Below, piece after piece: positions 53,823 through 62,341 of a stretch of 64,000 bases of DNA. The stretch covers positions 1 to 64,000 of the forward strand of contig NZ_CACSJO010000011.1 in the NCBI RefSeq assembly GCF_902706195.1, written 5' to 3'. The DNA comes from Novosphingobium sp. 18050 (GTDB lineage: Bacteria > Pseudomonadota > Alphaproteobacteria > Sphingomonadales > Sphingomonadaceae). Positions within the stretch are counted from its first letter, which is position 1. Every line of letters starts with the position of its first letter. Made by a program: the position numbers and the translations under genes. The notes under the pieces are model-generated. The model was not told the DNA's origin and searched no databases. It was given only the letters and a program-made list of their open reading frames with translations.

Positions 53823-55976
53823 ATGCGACTCAGACACACTATCCGTGCCCGCTATTCCGTTCCGTCCATGCTGGTGATCGCCCTGCTGACGGCCACCAGT
53901 GCTAGTGCGGAAACCGCCGAGGCAGACACGGATCAGGATGCCATTGTCGTGACGGGCGAAACGGAAGCGACCGGCCTCAGCCTTTCATCGCGCGAAACGC
54001 CGCAGTCGGTCACGGTGATCGACAGCCTGCGTATGCAGGAGCAGGGCCTGAACGATATTTCCGAAGTCATGGAGCAGGTGGTGGGAATCCAGTCCAACCG
54101 CTCCAGCGCTCTGGGCACAGACGGCACCAATTACACGGCGCGCGGCTTCGCAGTACAGAACTACCTTGTCGACGGCATCGCACGCCCCACGAACATCTAC
54201 GGTTTTACCGAAGATACCGCCGATCTCATCGCTTACGAACGAATCGAGGTCATTCGCGGTTCGGCAGGCATGATGACAGGCACCGGGCAGCCCTCTGCCG
54301 CGATCAACATGATCCGCAAGCGTCCCGGCACGGCCACTCGCGCCAGCGCTGCGGTGACCGCCGGTTCCTGGGACATGTACCGGGTCGAAGGCGACCTGGG
54401 CGGGGCGCTGACCGCCGATGGACACATTCGGGCCCGCGTGTCCGGCGCTTTGCAGGAGAACGACACCTTCATCGACCGCGAACACGTCAAGCGCCGCGCG
54501 CTCTATGGCGTGATCGAGGCGGACCTCGGCCCCGGCACGCTGCTCACCGCCGGGGTCGAATACCAGAACTTCCGCAACAAGGCCGCCTCGCGCGGAGGGG
54601 TGCCGCTCTACTTCACCGACGGCACCGAAACCCATTTTGCCCGGTCGACCAACGGCGGCGCGGACTGGTCGGACTTCAGCCGCAAGAGCGTCAATATCTT
54701 CGCCTCGCTCGCGCACGACTTCTCGCCGACGTGGCGCCTTCAGATCGACGCCGAGCACAAGTCCGGCTCCTACGACGAGACGATCGGCTATGTCTTCGCG
54801 AGCGCAATCGACAAGGAAACCGGCCTTGGCGGCACGCTCTACTCCACCCGCTGGGCCTCCGATCTCACTCTCGACGCCATCTATGCCAACCTGCGCGGCA
54901 GTTTCGAGGCGCTCGGACAGGAACAGCACATCGCACTGACGTTGAGCCACGCCCGGTTCGACGACGACCAGACGCCTTACCCGGGCTGGTGGTACGGCGG
55001 CGACTACATGAAGTCGGTCAACGCCTTCGAATTCTTCAAGACGGGCAGCACCCCCAAGCCGGACCTGATGGCAACCGGAGGATATTCCGGTAACCGCATC
55101 GAAACCAGTGCTGCCGCCGGCGTGGCGCGCCTCAAGCCGATCGCGCCGCTATCGGTGATCGCAGGCGGACGCATCACTTGGTGGAAGCAGGACAGTTATT
55201 CCGAGGATACGTCCGGCGTGCGAACGTGGACGCCAGAAATCCGCGAAAAGGCCGTGTTCACGCCTTACGCCGGCCTCGTCCTGGACTTCAACAAGACCAT
55301 TTCGGCCTATGCCAGTTATGCCAGCGTGTTCGAACCGCAGACGCAGCGCACTATTGCAGGCGACATGCTGCCGCCGCTTGAAGGCAATACTTACGAAGTC
55401 GGGCTGAAGGCGGACTTCGTGGACGGCAGGCTGAGCGCCAGTGCAGCCCTGTTCCGCATGAAGCAGGACAACTATGCCCTTGCCGATGGCCCCGGCATTT
55501 TCGCACCCGACGGCAGTTCCGCCTATCACGCCGTGTCGGGCATGAAGTCGACCGGCTTCGAAGTCGAAGTCAACGGCGAGATACTACCCGGCTGGCGCGT
55601 GGCCGGCGGTTTTGCGCGGGCTAAGGCTGAGGACCGCGACGGCCTGCGCCAGTTGCCGCAGATCGCCAAGGATAGCTTCAAGATGTTCACGGCCTATCGG
55701 CTCCCCGGGAAACTGGACGGGATGACTGTTGGCGGCAACCTGCGCTGGCAGGGCAAGACCACCGCCGACGGCGTGGGTCCGAACGGCGAAATCTATACGC
55801 AAGGCAGCCTTGCCATAGTCGACTTGCTGGCGAACTACCGCTTCTACGAGCGTTTGTCGCTGGGGGTCCACATCGATAACATCTTCGACAAGACCTACTA
55901 CTCGGGCCTGTTCATCGGCAGCGCGCGTTATGGAATGCCGCGCAGCTTCACCGCGACGTTGCGAGGCACCTTGTGA
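53823..55976 (+). CDS. TonB-dependent siderophore receptor
   Basis: A 717-residue receptor with GGGGAGG ahead of the ATG and a signal peptide (SMLVIALLTATSASA). The plug carries DAIVVTGETE, RETPQSVTVIDSLRMQEQG, SEVMEQVVGIQ and YERIEVIRGSAGMMTGTGQPSAAINMIRKRP, the pattern of FhuE/FpvA-type ferric-siderophore receptors. There is no STN domain. The barrel ends FTATLRGTL. It diverges from the TonB/FecI operon and shares its control region, which contains a candidate Fur box. Confidence 0.9.
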   Translation: MRLRHTIRARYSVPSMLVIALLTATSASAETAEADTDQDAIVVTGETEATGLSLSSRETPQSVTVIDSLRMQEQGLNDISEVMEQVVGIQSNRSSALGTDGTNYTARGFAVQNYLVDGIARPTNIYGFTEDTADLIAYERIEVIRGSAGMMTGTGQPSAAINMIRKRPGTATRASAAVTAGSWDMYRVEGDLGGALTADGHIRARVSGALQENDTFIDREHVKRRALYGVIEADLGPGTLLTAGVEYQNFRNKAASRGGVPLYFTDGTETHFARSTNGGADWSDFSRKSVNIFASLAHDFSPTWRLQIDAEHKSGSYDETIGYVFASAIDKETGLGGTLYSTRWASDLTLDAIYANLRGSFEALGQEQHIALTLSHARFDDDQTPYPGWWYGGDYMKSVNAFEFFKTGSTPKPDLMATGGYSGNRIETSAAAGVARLKPIAPLSVIAGGRITWWKQDSYSEDTSGVRTWTPEIREKAVFTPYAGLVLDFNKTISAYASYASVFEPQTQRTIAGDMLPPLEGNTYEVGLKADFVDGRLSASAALFRMKQDNYALADGPGIFAPDGSSAYHAVSGMKSTGFEVEVNGEILPGWRVAGGFARAKAEDRDGLRQLPQIAKDSFKMFTAYRLPGKLDGMTVGGNLRWQGKTTADGVGPNGEIYTQGSLAIVDLLANYRFYERLSLGVHIDNIFDKTYYSGLFIGSARYGMPRSFTATLRGTL

Positions 55977-56014
55977 CTTCGAAACTGAACTTCGAACAGA
56001 CCCTTGGCGCCTTC

Positions 56015-56038
56015 TTCCCGGCACTGCGGTGCTGGGAA
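56015..56038 (+). terminator. Hairpin after TBDR
   Basis: TTCCCGGCAC (56015-56024) pairs with GTGCTGGGAA (56029-56038), one mismatch, loop TGCG, followed by AA and TT rather than a long U-run. It lies 38 bases after the receptor stop and is a plausible transcript end. Confidence 0.5.
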
Positions 56039-56186
56039 AATTCCTTCAAGGCCGCTTATCGCATCGCCCCTGCCTCGGGGGCATCCCACGAATTTTGAGA
56101 AACACCCCTCACCGATGTTGCCCGGTAGCCACAGTCGCCACCAATCTTTGCTCCATATTGCTAATATGTCGCAATATCGTTAGCGG

Positions 56187-56211
56187 TGCGGCTTATTGAG
56201 ATTAAGTCGCA
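56187..56211. promoter_or_regulatory. Palindromic candidate Fur-type operator
   Basis: TGCGGCTTATT (56187-56197) and ATTAAGTCGCA (56201-56211) are inverted repeats matching at 9 of 11 positions with a 3-bp centre. The site is 18 bp before the siderophore-receptor ATG, where it could block transcription or translation. The left arm matches the box at 53741. A second loose palindrome, GCTAA (56159-56163) to TTAGC (56180-56184), lies upstream. Confidence 0.6.
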
Positions 56212-56228
56212 AGTCAGAAGGAACACTC

Positions 56229-58346
56229 ATGCTCTCCGTTCGCTCTCTCGCCCTTTGCGGCGCCGCGTTTTTCGCCATATCGACGGCGGCGGCAGCACGC
56301 GCGGACGAACAGCCGGCCAGCGCCAATGATGAAGCGGGCGCGGACGAGGGCAGCATCGTCGTCACTGCCGGCAGTTCGGGCACGAAGACGGAAACCCCGC
56401 TCATCCAGGTGCCCCAGCCGCTTACAGTCATTACCTCGGAACAGTACCTCTCGCAGGGTGCTATCAGCATCAGCGACACGGTCAAATATGCTGCCGGCGT
56501 ACTCGCCAATCCCTATGGCCGGGACACCCGCGTCGATGGCTTCAACATCCGCGGCATCGACGCGCTCCAGTTCCGCGACGGCATGCGCGACATCTTCAGC
56601 TATTATGCCACCATCACGTCCGACCCCTACAACTTCTCCCGCGTGGAGATCGTGCGCGGCCCGGCTTCGGTGCTGTTCGGTCAGGGTTCGATCGGCGGCC
56701 TCGTCAACCTCGTTTCCAAGACCCCGGAGTTCACCACCGGCGGTGAAATGAACCTCGTCTACGGCAGCTATGACCGCAAGGAGGCCATGGGCGACGTCAA
56801 CCTTGCACTGTCGGACACTCTGGCTATCCGCGCCGTGGGCCGCGTCCGTGATGCCGATACTTATGTCGATCATGTGCCGGACGACCGCGTGATGTTCGCG
56901 CCGTCGATCCGCTGGCAGCCGACGCCGGACACCGACGTTGTGCTGAACGGCGTCTACCAGAAGGACGAAACTGGTTCGACCTCGCAGTTCCTGCCGATCG
57001 TGGGCACCTTCCGGCCGAATACTGCGAACCCCACTGGCCGCCTCGATCAGTACACCTTCGTCGGCAAGCCCGGCTGGGATCGCTACAACGGCCGCTCGCT
57101 CCAGGCCGGCGGCGCCATCACCCACAAATTCTCGGACAACATCCGCCTGAGCATGAAGGCGCGCTACATCGACAGCAATGTCGAATACAACACCCATTAT
57201 GCCGACAGCTACAGCTACCCGACCGATCCCTTCTCGGTCTACGGCACCGATGGCCGGACCATCGGCCTGACTTCCAGCGCCAGCGATGCGAAGATGAATG
57301 TCTTCTCCACCGACAACAACCTCCAGATCAACTTCAACACCGGCGCAAATATCGAGCACAAGCTGCTGGTCGGCATCGATTATAGCTGGAACAAGGTCGG
57401 CAAGCGCACCACTTATGGCGCGGGCGAGATCGTCGACCTGTACGATATCGACTACGACGCGCTGGCAGCCTACGAAGCGACCGGCCCCTTCGCCTATGAC
57501 ACGCAGAAGCAGCTGGGCATCTACGTGCAGGACCAGGTCCGGTTCTACGACCGGGTCTCGGTAGTCGTCGGCGCCCGCCGCGACCGGGTGACCTCTTCGG
57601 CAGGAACCAAGGACAACGCCACCACCTTCCGCGCGGGCATCATCGGGGAACTCGGCGCCGGCTTCTCGCCCTTTTTCAGCTATACGGAAAGCTTCCTGCC
57701 GATCGCCGGCGCCGACAGCAACGGCGACGCCTTCAAGCCGCAGACAGGAACCCAGTTCGAGGCCGGCGTGAAGTGGCAGCCGGAGCGCAATACACTTGTT
57801 ACCGCCACGGCCTTCCACATCAAGGAACGCAATCGCGTCCTTTACCTGCCCAACAATGTCATCGCCCAGTCCGGCGAACTGACGACCAAGGGCTTCGAAG
57901 TGGAAGCGAGCCACACCCTGCCCGGCAATTTCGAACTGCTGGTCAATTACGGCTACAACCAACTCAAATCCGAGGTAAACAGCAGCCTCGACTATATGCC
58001 GCGCCACACGGCTTCGATCTGGTCGAGCAAGACCTTCGGCGTTTCGGACAATGCGCAGCTACGGCTGGGCGCGGGCGTGGTATATAGCGGCAAGAGCAAG
58101 TCGACAGGCCAGATCGATCCCTACGGCCTCAACCCCGCCATCCCCGATGACCAGCTTTACACGGTTGTCACGCCCTCACGCACGACGGTCGATGCGCTGG
58201 CTGAGATCAACTGGAACAGCTGGCGTTTCGCGCTGAACGCGACGAACCTGCTCAACAACAAGTACTACGCCTCGTGCCTCGCGCGCGGCGACTGCTTCAT
58301 GGGCGCGCCGCGCAATGTCATGGCCACGGTCGGCTATCGCTTCTGA
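56229..58346 (+). CDS. TonB-dependent siderophore receptor
   Basis: A 705-residue receptor. ATG at 56229 follows AAGGAACACTC and starts a signal peptide (SLALCGAAFFAISTAAAARA); a TTG at 56196 falls inside the palindrome and is rejected. The plug has IVVTAGSSGTKTETPLIQVPQPLTV, SDTVKYAAGVLAN and RVEIVRGPASVLFGQGSIGGLVNLVSKTP, typical of FhuA/FcuA-type siderophore receptors. No STN domain. The barrel ends NVMATVGYRF with the terminal aromatic residue. It follows the preceding receptor by 252 bp and probably has its own iron-regulated promoter. Confidence 0.92.
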   Translation: MLSVRSLALCGAAFFAISTAAAARADEQPASANDEAGADEGSIVVTAGSSGTKTETPLIQVPQPLTVITSEQYLSQGAISISDTVKYAAGVLANPYGRDTRVDGFNIRGIDALQFRDGMRDIFSYYATITSDPYNFSRVEIVRGPASVLFGQGSIGGLVNLVSKTPEFTTGGEMNLVYGSYDRKEAMGDVNLALSDTLAIRAVGRVRDADTYVDHVPDDRVMFAPSIRWQPTPDTDVVLNGVYQKDETGSTSQFLPIVGTFRPNTANPTGRLDQYTFVGKPGWDRYNGRSLQAGGAITHKFSDNIRLSMKARYIDSNVEYNTHYADSYSYPTDPFSVYGTDGRTIGLTSSASDAKMNVFSTDNNLQINFNTGANIEHKLLVGIDYSWNKVGKRTTYGAGEIVDLYDIDYDALAAYEATGPFAYDTQKQLGIYVQDQVRFYDRVSVVVGARRDRVTSSAGTKDNATTFRAGIIGELGAGFSPFFSYTESFLPIAGADSNGDAFKPQTGTQFEAGVKWQPERNTLVTATAFHIKERNRVLYLPNNVIAQSGELTTKGFEVEASHTLPGNFELLVNYGYNQLKSEVNSSLDYMPRHTASIWSSKTFGVSDNAQLRLGAGVVYSGKSKSTGQIDPYGLNPAIPDDQLYTVVTPSRTTVDALAEINWNSWRFALNATNLLNNKYYASCLARGDCFMGAPRNVMATVGYRF

Positions 58347-58530
58347 TCCTTTGCCTTGCGATGTCCCGCGCTTCCGCGAAATCAGGAGCGCGGGATTTCG
58401 TGAATGGCAAAAAAACTTCACACAGCTGGCACCAACGACGCAAGGGCAGCGCTCCTCGCCTCATCCCCGCCAGCGTGACACCACGCATCTTCGCTGGAGC
58501 AAAGTTGCGCCAGACCAGCCTCTTGCTCAG

Positions 58531-59595
58531 CTACCGGACGGTGAGATGAGACTTCTCCTGCCAGGTCAGCCTGTAGGTAACGAGGAACCCGTCGTGGTCG
58601 GACAGCTCCGGGCCGTTCGGCCCCCCGTCGAACAGGGCTTCCACCCGGATCGGGGCGATATCGACGTTTTCGCCGGCCTCGAAGAACTGGAGGTCCTGCG
58701 TATCGACCCACGGTGCATCGCCGTCCCACGACATGCGTACGTCGCACGCCGAGCCAGGCGCCATGCAGGCACGGTGAACCAGCTCCATAGGCTGGTAGCG
58801 GGTGAAGTTGTCCCAGCGCCCCTGCGAATGCCGCATGTTGAAGTCGCCACCGAAGACGATCGGGAAGCGGTCATCGTGGCTCCGGTCGATGAAAGCGGAG
58901 GCCTCGTTCGCTTGCCGCGTATGGGCTTCCAGATTGCGGAACAGAGGCGCTTTGGACGCCAGTCGCGAATTCATGTGCGTGTCGTAGAGGTCAACCGGCA
59001 CCGGCACGCCGGGGATCACGATACGGGCCAGCATGACGCCCTTGTTGGCAAGGCAATCGATCCCGGCGCACGACCGGCGTCCATAGGCCTGCCCCCGCGT
59101 GAGCTGCACCGGATAGGATGACGCGATCACCAACCCGCTGCCGGTCAGCCGAATTCCCAGTTCGCCCCGCCGCATATTGGCGCGGCCCGGCAGCTTGTCA
59201 TTGAACATCCTGACATGCGGAGCCGTGCGCCGGGGCCCCGGAACGATCGCCGGATATCCCGTGGCGAGCACGGCCTTCTTGGCCGCGCCGCTGAACACCT
59301 CCTGAAACATGACGACGTCGGGCGCCTTGCCCGCCGCACGCAGCGCAGCCAGATGCTCGCCGATCCGGCGCAGGTCATCCGCACGGCCGGACCGCGCCGG
59401 CCAGCCAAGGCCCTCGACATTGTACGTGAGCACCGACAGCGTGGTCGTCCGGGTCACCCCGTCGGCTGCCGTTTCGATACGTGCCGGGGGAGCCTGCCCG
59501 GGCGCCATATGGCGCAGCGGCGGCGGTGTACCGCAACCGACGACAAGCAGGCATAATACCGCCAGCGCGGGTCTGATGATTCCAACAATGAACAC
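58531..59595 (-). CDS. Endonuclease/exonuclease/phosphatase-family lipoprotein
   Basis: A 354-residue protein with a lipoprotein signal (IRPALAVLCLLVVGC). The EEP-fold motifs follow: LTYNVEG, FQEVF, a THMNS histidine strand, GGDFNMR and SDHDGF. The family includes phosphodiesterases acting on DNA, sphingomyelin or inositol phosphates, so the substrate is open; export and lipid anchoring favour an extracytoplasmic lipid or phosphate ester. The start is GTG at 59595; an ATG seven bases upstream is in another frame. It lies downstream of a TBDR with a strong hairpin between. Confidence 0.83.
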   Translation of the reverse strand: MFIVGIIRPALAVLCLLVVGCGTPPPLRHMAPGQAPPARIETAADGVTRTTTLSVLTYNVEGLGWPARSGRADDLRRIGEHLAALRAAGKAPDVVMFQEVFSGAAKKAVLATGYPAIVPGPRRTAPHVRMFNDKLPGRANMRRGELGIRLTGSGLVIASSYPVQLTRGQAYGRRSCAGIDCLANKGVMLARIVIPGVPVPVDLYDTHMNSRLASKAPLFRNLEAHTRQANEASAFIDRSHDDRFPIVFGGDFNMRHSQGRWDNFTRYQPMELVHRACMAPGSACDVRMSWDGDAPWVDTQDLQFFEAGENVDIAPIRVEALFDGGPNGPELSDHDGFLVTYRLTWQEKSHLTVR

Positions 59596-59644
59596 CGGCC
59601 ATGCTTAGCGCGCAATCGAAAGCAGGAACAGACCGGGCATGGAT

Positions 59645-59684
59645 CCCGGCTCTTCCCCGCGGTTATAGGCGGGGAAGAGCCGGG
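59645..59684. terminator. Perfect 16-bp stem between two minus-strand genes
   Basis: CCCGGCTCTTCCCCGC (59645-59660) is perfectly complementary to 59669-59684 with an 8-base loop. It stands 23 bp after the TBDR stop and 49 bp before the lipoprotein start. There is no U-run, so it may be a terminator of U-less type or an mRNA-processing or stability element. Confidence 0.6.
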
Positions 59685-59707
59685 AATGGCGCCAGCGGGC
59701 CGCTCGC

Positions 59708-62047
59708 TTAGAAGGTGAAGCCGATGGTTCCGAAGACCTGCCGCGGTGCGGAAGAGTGGAACACAACAATGCTACCCGCAGCGTCGTCCGGCGCGAACAC
59801 ACTGTTGTCGAAGTTCGACGCATAGCGCTTGTTGGTCAGGTTCGTGACGTTCAGCGACAGCTTCGCACCCTTCAGGACGCCGATCGTGCCGAAGTCGTAA
59901 CCAAGGCCTATATCGAACGTGGTGTAACCGCCGAAGCTCTGGTCATTGGTGTAAGTGTAGTAGCGGCGGCCGGTATACTTGCCCTGCAGCGAGGCCGAGA
60001 ACCCGGCCTGCTTGAGCGTTATCACGCTGGCAAACATCTCCTTGGGCGTATCCACCTGCTGCTTGCCCGCGGTGGCCTTGAGCACGCAAGTGGTCGTGCA
60101 CCAATTGAGGTCCTCATCGTAGGTAGACTTGTTGTACGAGGCCGAATTGTACCAGTTCAGCCACGGCAGCGGCTTCCACAGCACGCCCAGTTCGACGCCC
60201 TTGCTCGTGACGCTGCCGGCGTTGTGGAAGGAATTGCCGCAGCCCGGGTTCTGCTGCTGGTTCGTCGGGCACGGGTTGTACTGCAGCAGGCGGTTGCGGA
60301 AATCCACCCAGTAGCCGCTCAAGGCAACCTGCAGCGGGCCGCTGACATAGCGATAGCCGCCTTCGAAACTACGCGAAGTCTCGGGCTTAAGTGTCTTGCC
60401 CTGTGCGTCCCAAACGGTCTGCGATACCGACTGCGGACCGAGCTTGAACCCGCCCTGGAACATGGCGATGTTCTCGGCGTAGCTTGCGAACAGTTCATGC
60501 CGGGGCGCCACCTGCCAGTGCAAGCCGACTTCCGGGAGGAAGTAGTCCTTGGCGGTCAGCGAGCCCGTCGCGAACTGGCTCGACGCCGGCGGCGGCGCCT
60601 TGGCGATACCCGGCAGAGCCTCGGCGTCTGAGCGCGAATACGTGCCTTTGAAGCCGAAATCGATGGTCAGCGCATCGTCGAACAGCTTCACGGTGTCCTG
60701 AACGTAGAACTGGCGCGTCTTCCACTTCGTTTCCTGCACCCACTGGGCCGTATCCGGCTGCCCCTTCAGATACTGGCCCAGATCGAACGGCCCGGTGACA
60801 TTGCTCCAGATGTAGCGCGCGGCGCTGCTGGTGTTGTCTTCCAGCCAAAAACCCGCCTGAAACTGGTTGAAGCCAACATCCCAGGTCAGGCTACCCAGCC
60901 CGCCGGTGCGGTTGATAGTATAACGCGTGTCGCGGATCTGCACCGGCACGTCGTCGGCGGTGGAAGCCGTGCCCTGCTTGGACCAGCCGACGATCCAGTT
61001 GTTGCCCGCACCCTTGTTCGTGTGATGGTACACCTGCAGGTGCGCGCTGAGGGACTTGGCGATCTCGAAATCGCCGGCAAGGTACAACAGGTTGTCCTTG
61101 CGCAGGATCTGGCCATTGGTGAAAGTAACGTCGGAGCGCTTTTCCGGCGCAGTCGAGTTGACGCACTTGGTCGGCGCGGTCGGCCCCGTAACCGAGCAGT
61201 AGGCGCGGTCGAGATAAGACTGCCAGTCCGGTGCATAACCGGCCCAGTCCCAGCCGAGGCGGCCCTGCATGTCTTTCGACAGATAGGCGTCATCGGCCTG
61301 GTTGGTACGCGAAAGATCGGCGAAGGCCGTGATCGTGCCGCCGGTGAATTCGTACTTGAGCTTGCCGTTGAACTGCTTGCCCGTCGACTTGTTGTAGGCG
61401 CGCTGGTTCACGAACAGATCCTGTTCGCTGTACTGGCCCGAAAGATAGGCAGAGAAACCGCCATGTTCGCCGGTGTCGAAACGCACGAACGTACGCAGAG
61501 TATCCTCGCTGCCGAAGGTCTGGCTGGCGGCCAGGCCCATCTCCTGCTTAGGATCGCTGCTAGTGTAGATCAGCGCGCCGCCCAGGTTGCTGGTCGATGC
61601 GATGGCAAGGCCCGCGATCCCGGTTGCCAGATCGGCACGGCCGAGGTTCTCCGATATCAGGGCACGGCTGATGGTGAGGCCGTTGTAATTGTTGTAGGCG
61701 CCGTCGCCCAGCGGCATGCCGTCGAGCGTATAGCCAAGGTGCGTGGTGCTGAAACCGCGCACCTGGAGGGACAGCGACTGCTCATTGACGCCCAGCGCGT
61801 CGATCGACTGCGCGCTTACGCCGGGCAGGAAGTTCAGCGCCTTCTGGACGCTGGTGCCGGGCGGCAACACCTCAAGGTTCGACGGCACAAGCGTCGAAAC
61901 CGAGCGGGTCTGGCCACTGCCGATGACAACGATATCCCCGAATTCACTGTTGTCCGTCTCGCCGGGCGCGGCATCCTGCGCCTTTGCTTGCGCGGATACT
62001 GAAAAACTGGCTGCAATCGCCAACGCGACAACGGATTTCTGTAACAC
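59708..62047 (-). CDS. TonB-dependent receptor, ligand unknown
   Basis: A 779-residue receptor starting at GTG 62047 with GGGGG five bases before it. It has signal peptide VVALAIAASFSVSAQAKA, a TonB-box-like DIVVIGSG, plug segments (LNFLPGVSAQSIDALG, LQVRGFSTTHLGYTLDGMPLGDGAYNNYNG and ADLATGIAGLAIASTSNLGGALIY) and a barrel ending VFGTIGFTF. The plug differs from siderophore types and resembles sphingomonad receptors for organic solutes. A hairpin with a T-run lies in the leader 23 bp before the start, so attenuation is possible. It diverges from another TBDR. Confidence 0.9.
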   Translation of the reverse strand: MLQKSVVALAIAASFSVSAQAKAQDAAPGETDNSEFGDIVVIGSGQTRSVSTLVPSNLEVLPPGTSVQKALNFLPGVSAQSIDALGVNEQSLSLQVRGFSTTHLGYTLDGMPLGDGAYNNYNGLTISRALISENLGRADLATGIAGLAIASTSNLGGALIYTSSDPKQEMGLAASQTFGSEDTLRTFVRFDTGEHGGFSAYLSGQYSEQDLFVNQRAYNKSTGKQFNGKLKYEFTGGTITAFADLSRTNQADDAYLSKDMQGRLGWDWAGYAPDWQSYLDRAYCSVTGPTAPTKCVNSTAPEKRSDVTFTNGQILRKDNLLYLAGDFEIAKSLSAHLQVYHHTNKGAGNNWIVGWSKQGTASTADDVPVQIRDTRYTINRTGGLGSLTWDVGFNQFQAGFWLEDNTSSAARYIWSNVTGPFDLGQYLKGQPDTAQWVQETKWKTRQFYVQDTVKLFDDALTIDFGFKGTYSRSDAEALPGIAKAPPPASSQFATGSLTAKDYFLPEVGLHWQVAPRHELFASYAENIAMFQGGFKLGPQSVSQTVWDAQGKTLKPETSRSFEGGYRYVSGPLQVALSGYWVDFRNRLLQYNPCPTNQQQNPGCGNSFHNAGSVTSKGVELGVLWKPLPWLNWYNSASYNKSTYDEDLNWCTTTCVLKATAGKQQVDTPKEMFASVITLKQAGFSASLQGKYTGRRYYTYTNDQSFGGYTTFDIGLGYDFGTIGVLKGAKLSLNVTNLTNKRYASNFDNSVFAPDDAAGSIVVFHSSAPRQVFGTIGFTF

Positions 62048-62070
62048 TCACGCCCCCATATATTTGAAAA

Positions 62071-62100
62071 GCGCCGCATGGACTTCTGAGTCCGCGGCGC
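62071..62100 (-). promoter_or_regulatory. Leader hairpin with T-run before TBDR
   Basis: On the minus strand GCGCCGCGGACT pairs with AGTCC-AT-GCGGCGC (two-base bulge), then TTTTCAAATATAT, SD GGGGG and the GTG start 23 bp away. The shape is that of an intrinsic terminator inside a 5' leader, which suggests conditional termination or masking of the ribosome-binding site. Confidence 0.5.
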
Positions 62101-62341
62101 CGGGACGCGCCTATTCCACCGGATGATGACTCTTTCGCTACAGTTCAGAAATATAAGAGCAAAATTCCAAAACCGTACAGGGAACAGCAGCCACTTCGAC
62201 GAAACGCAGTCACGCACCTGTTGCCGCAAAGTCACGGGGGCGACCGCTGTTTGCCTGGCCCGCCCGCAAGTCATCGAAATGCCATAGGCCATTCGTACCC
62301 GGCACTCAGGCTTTGCAATAAACTGGAAATGTTCCGTGCAA

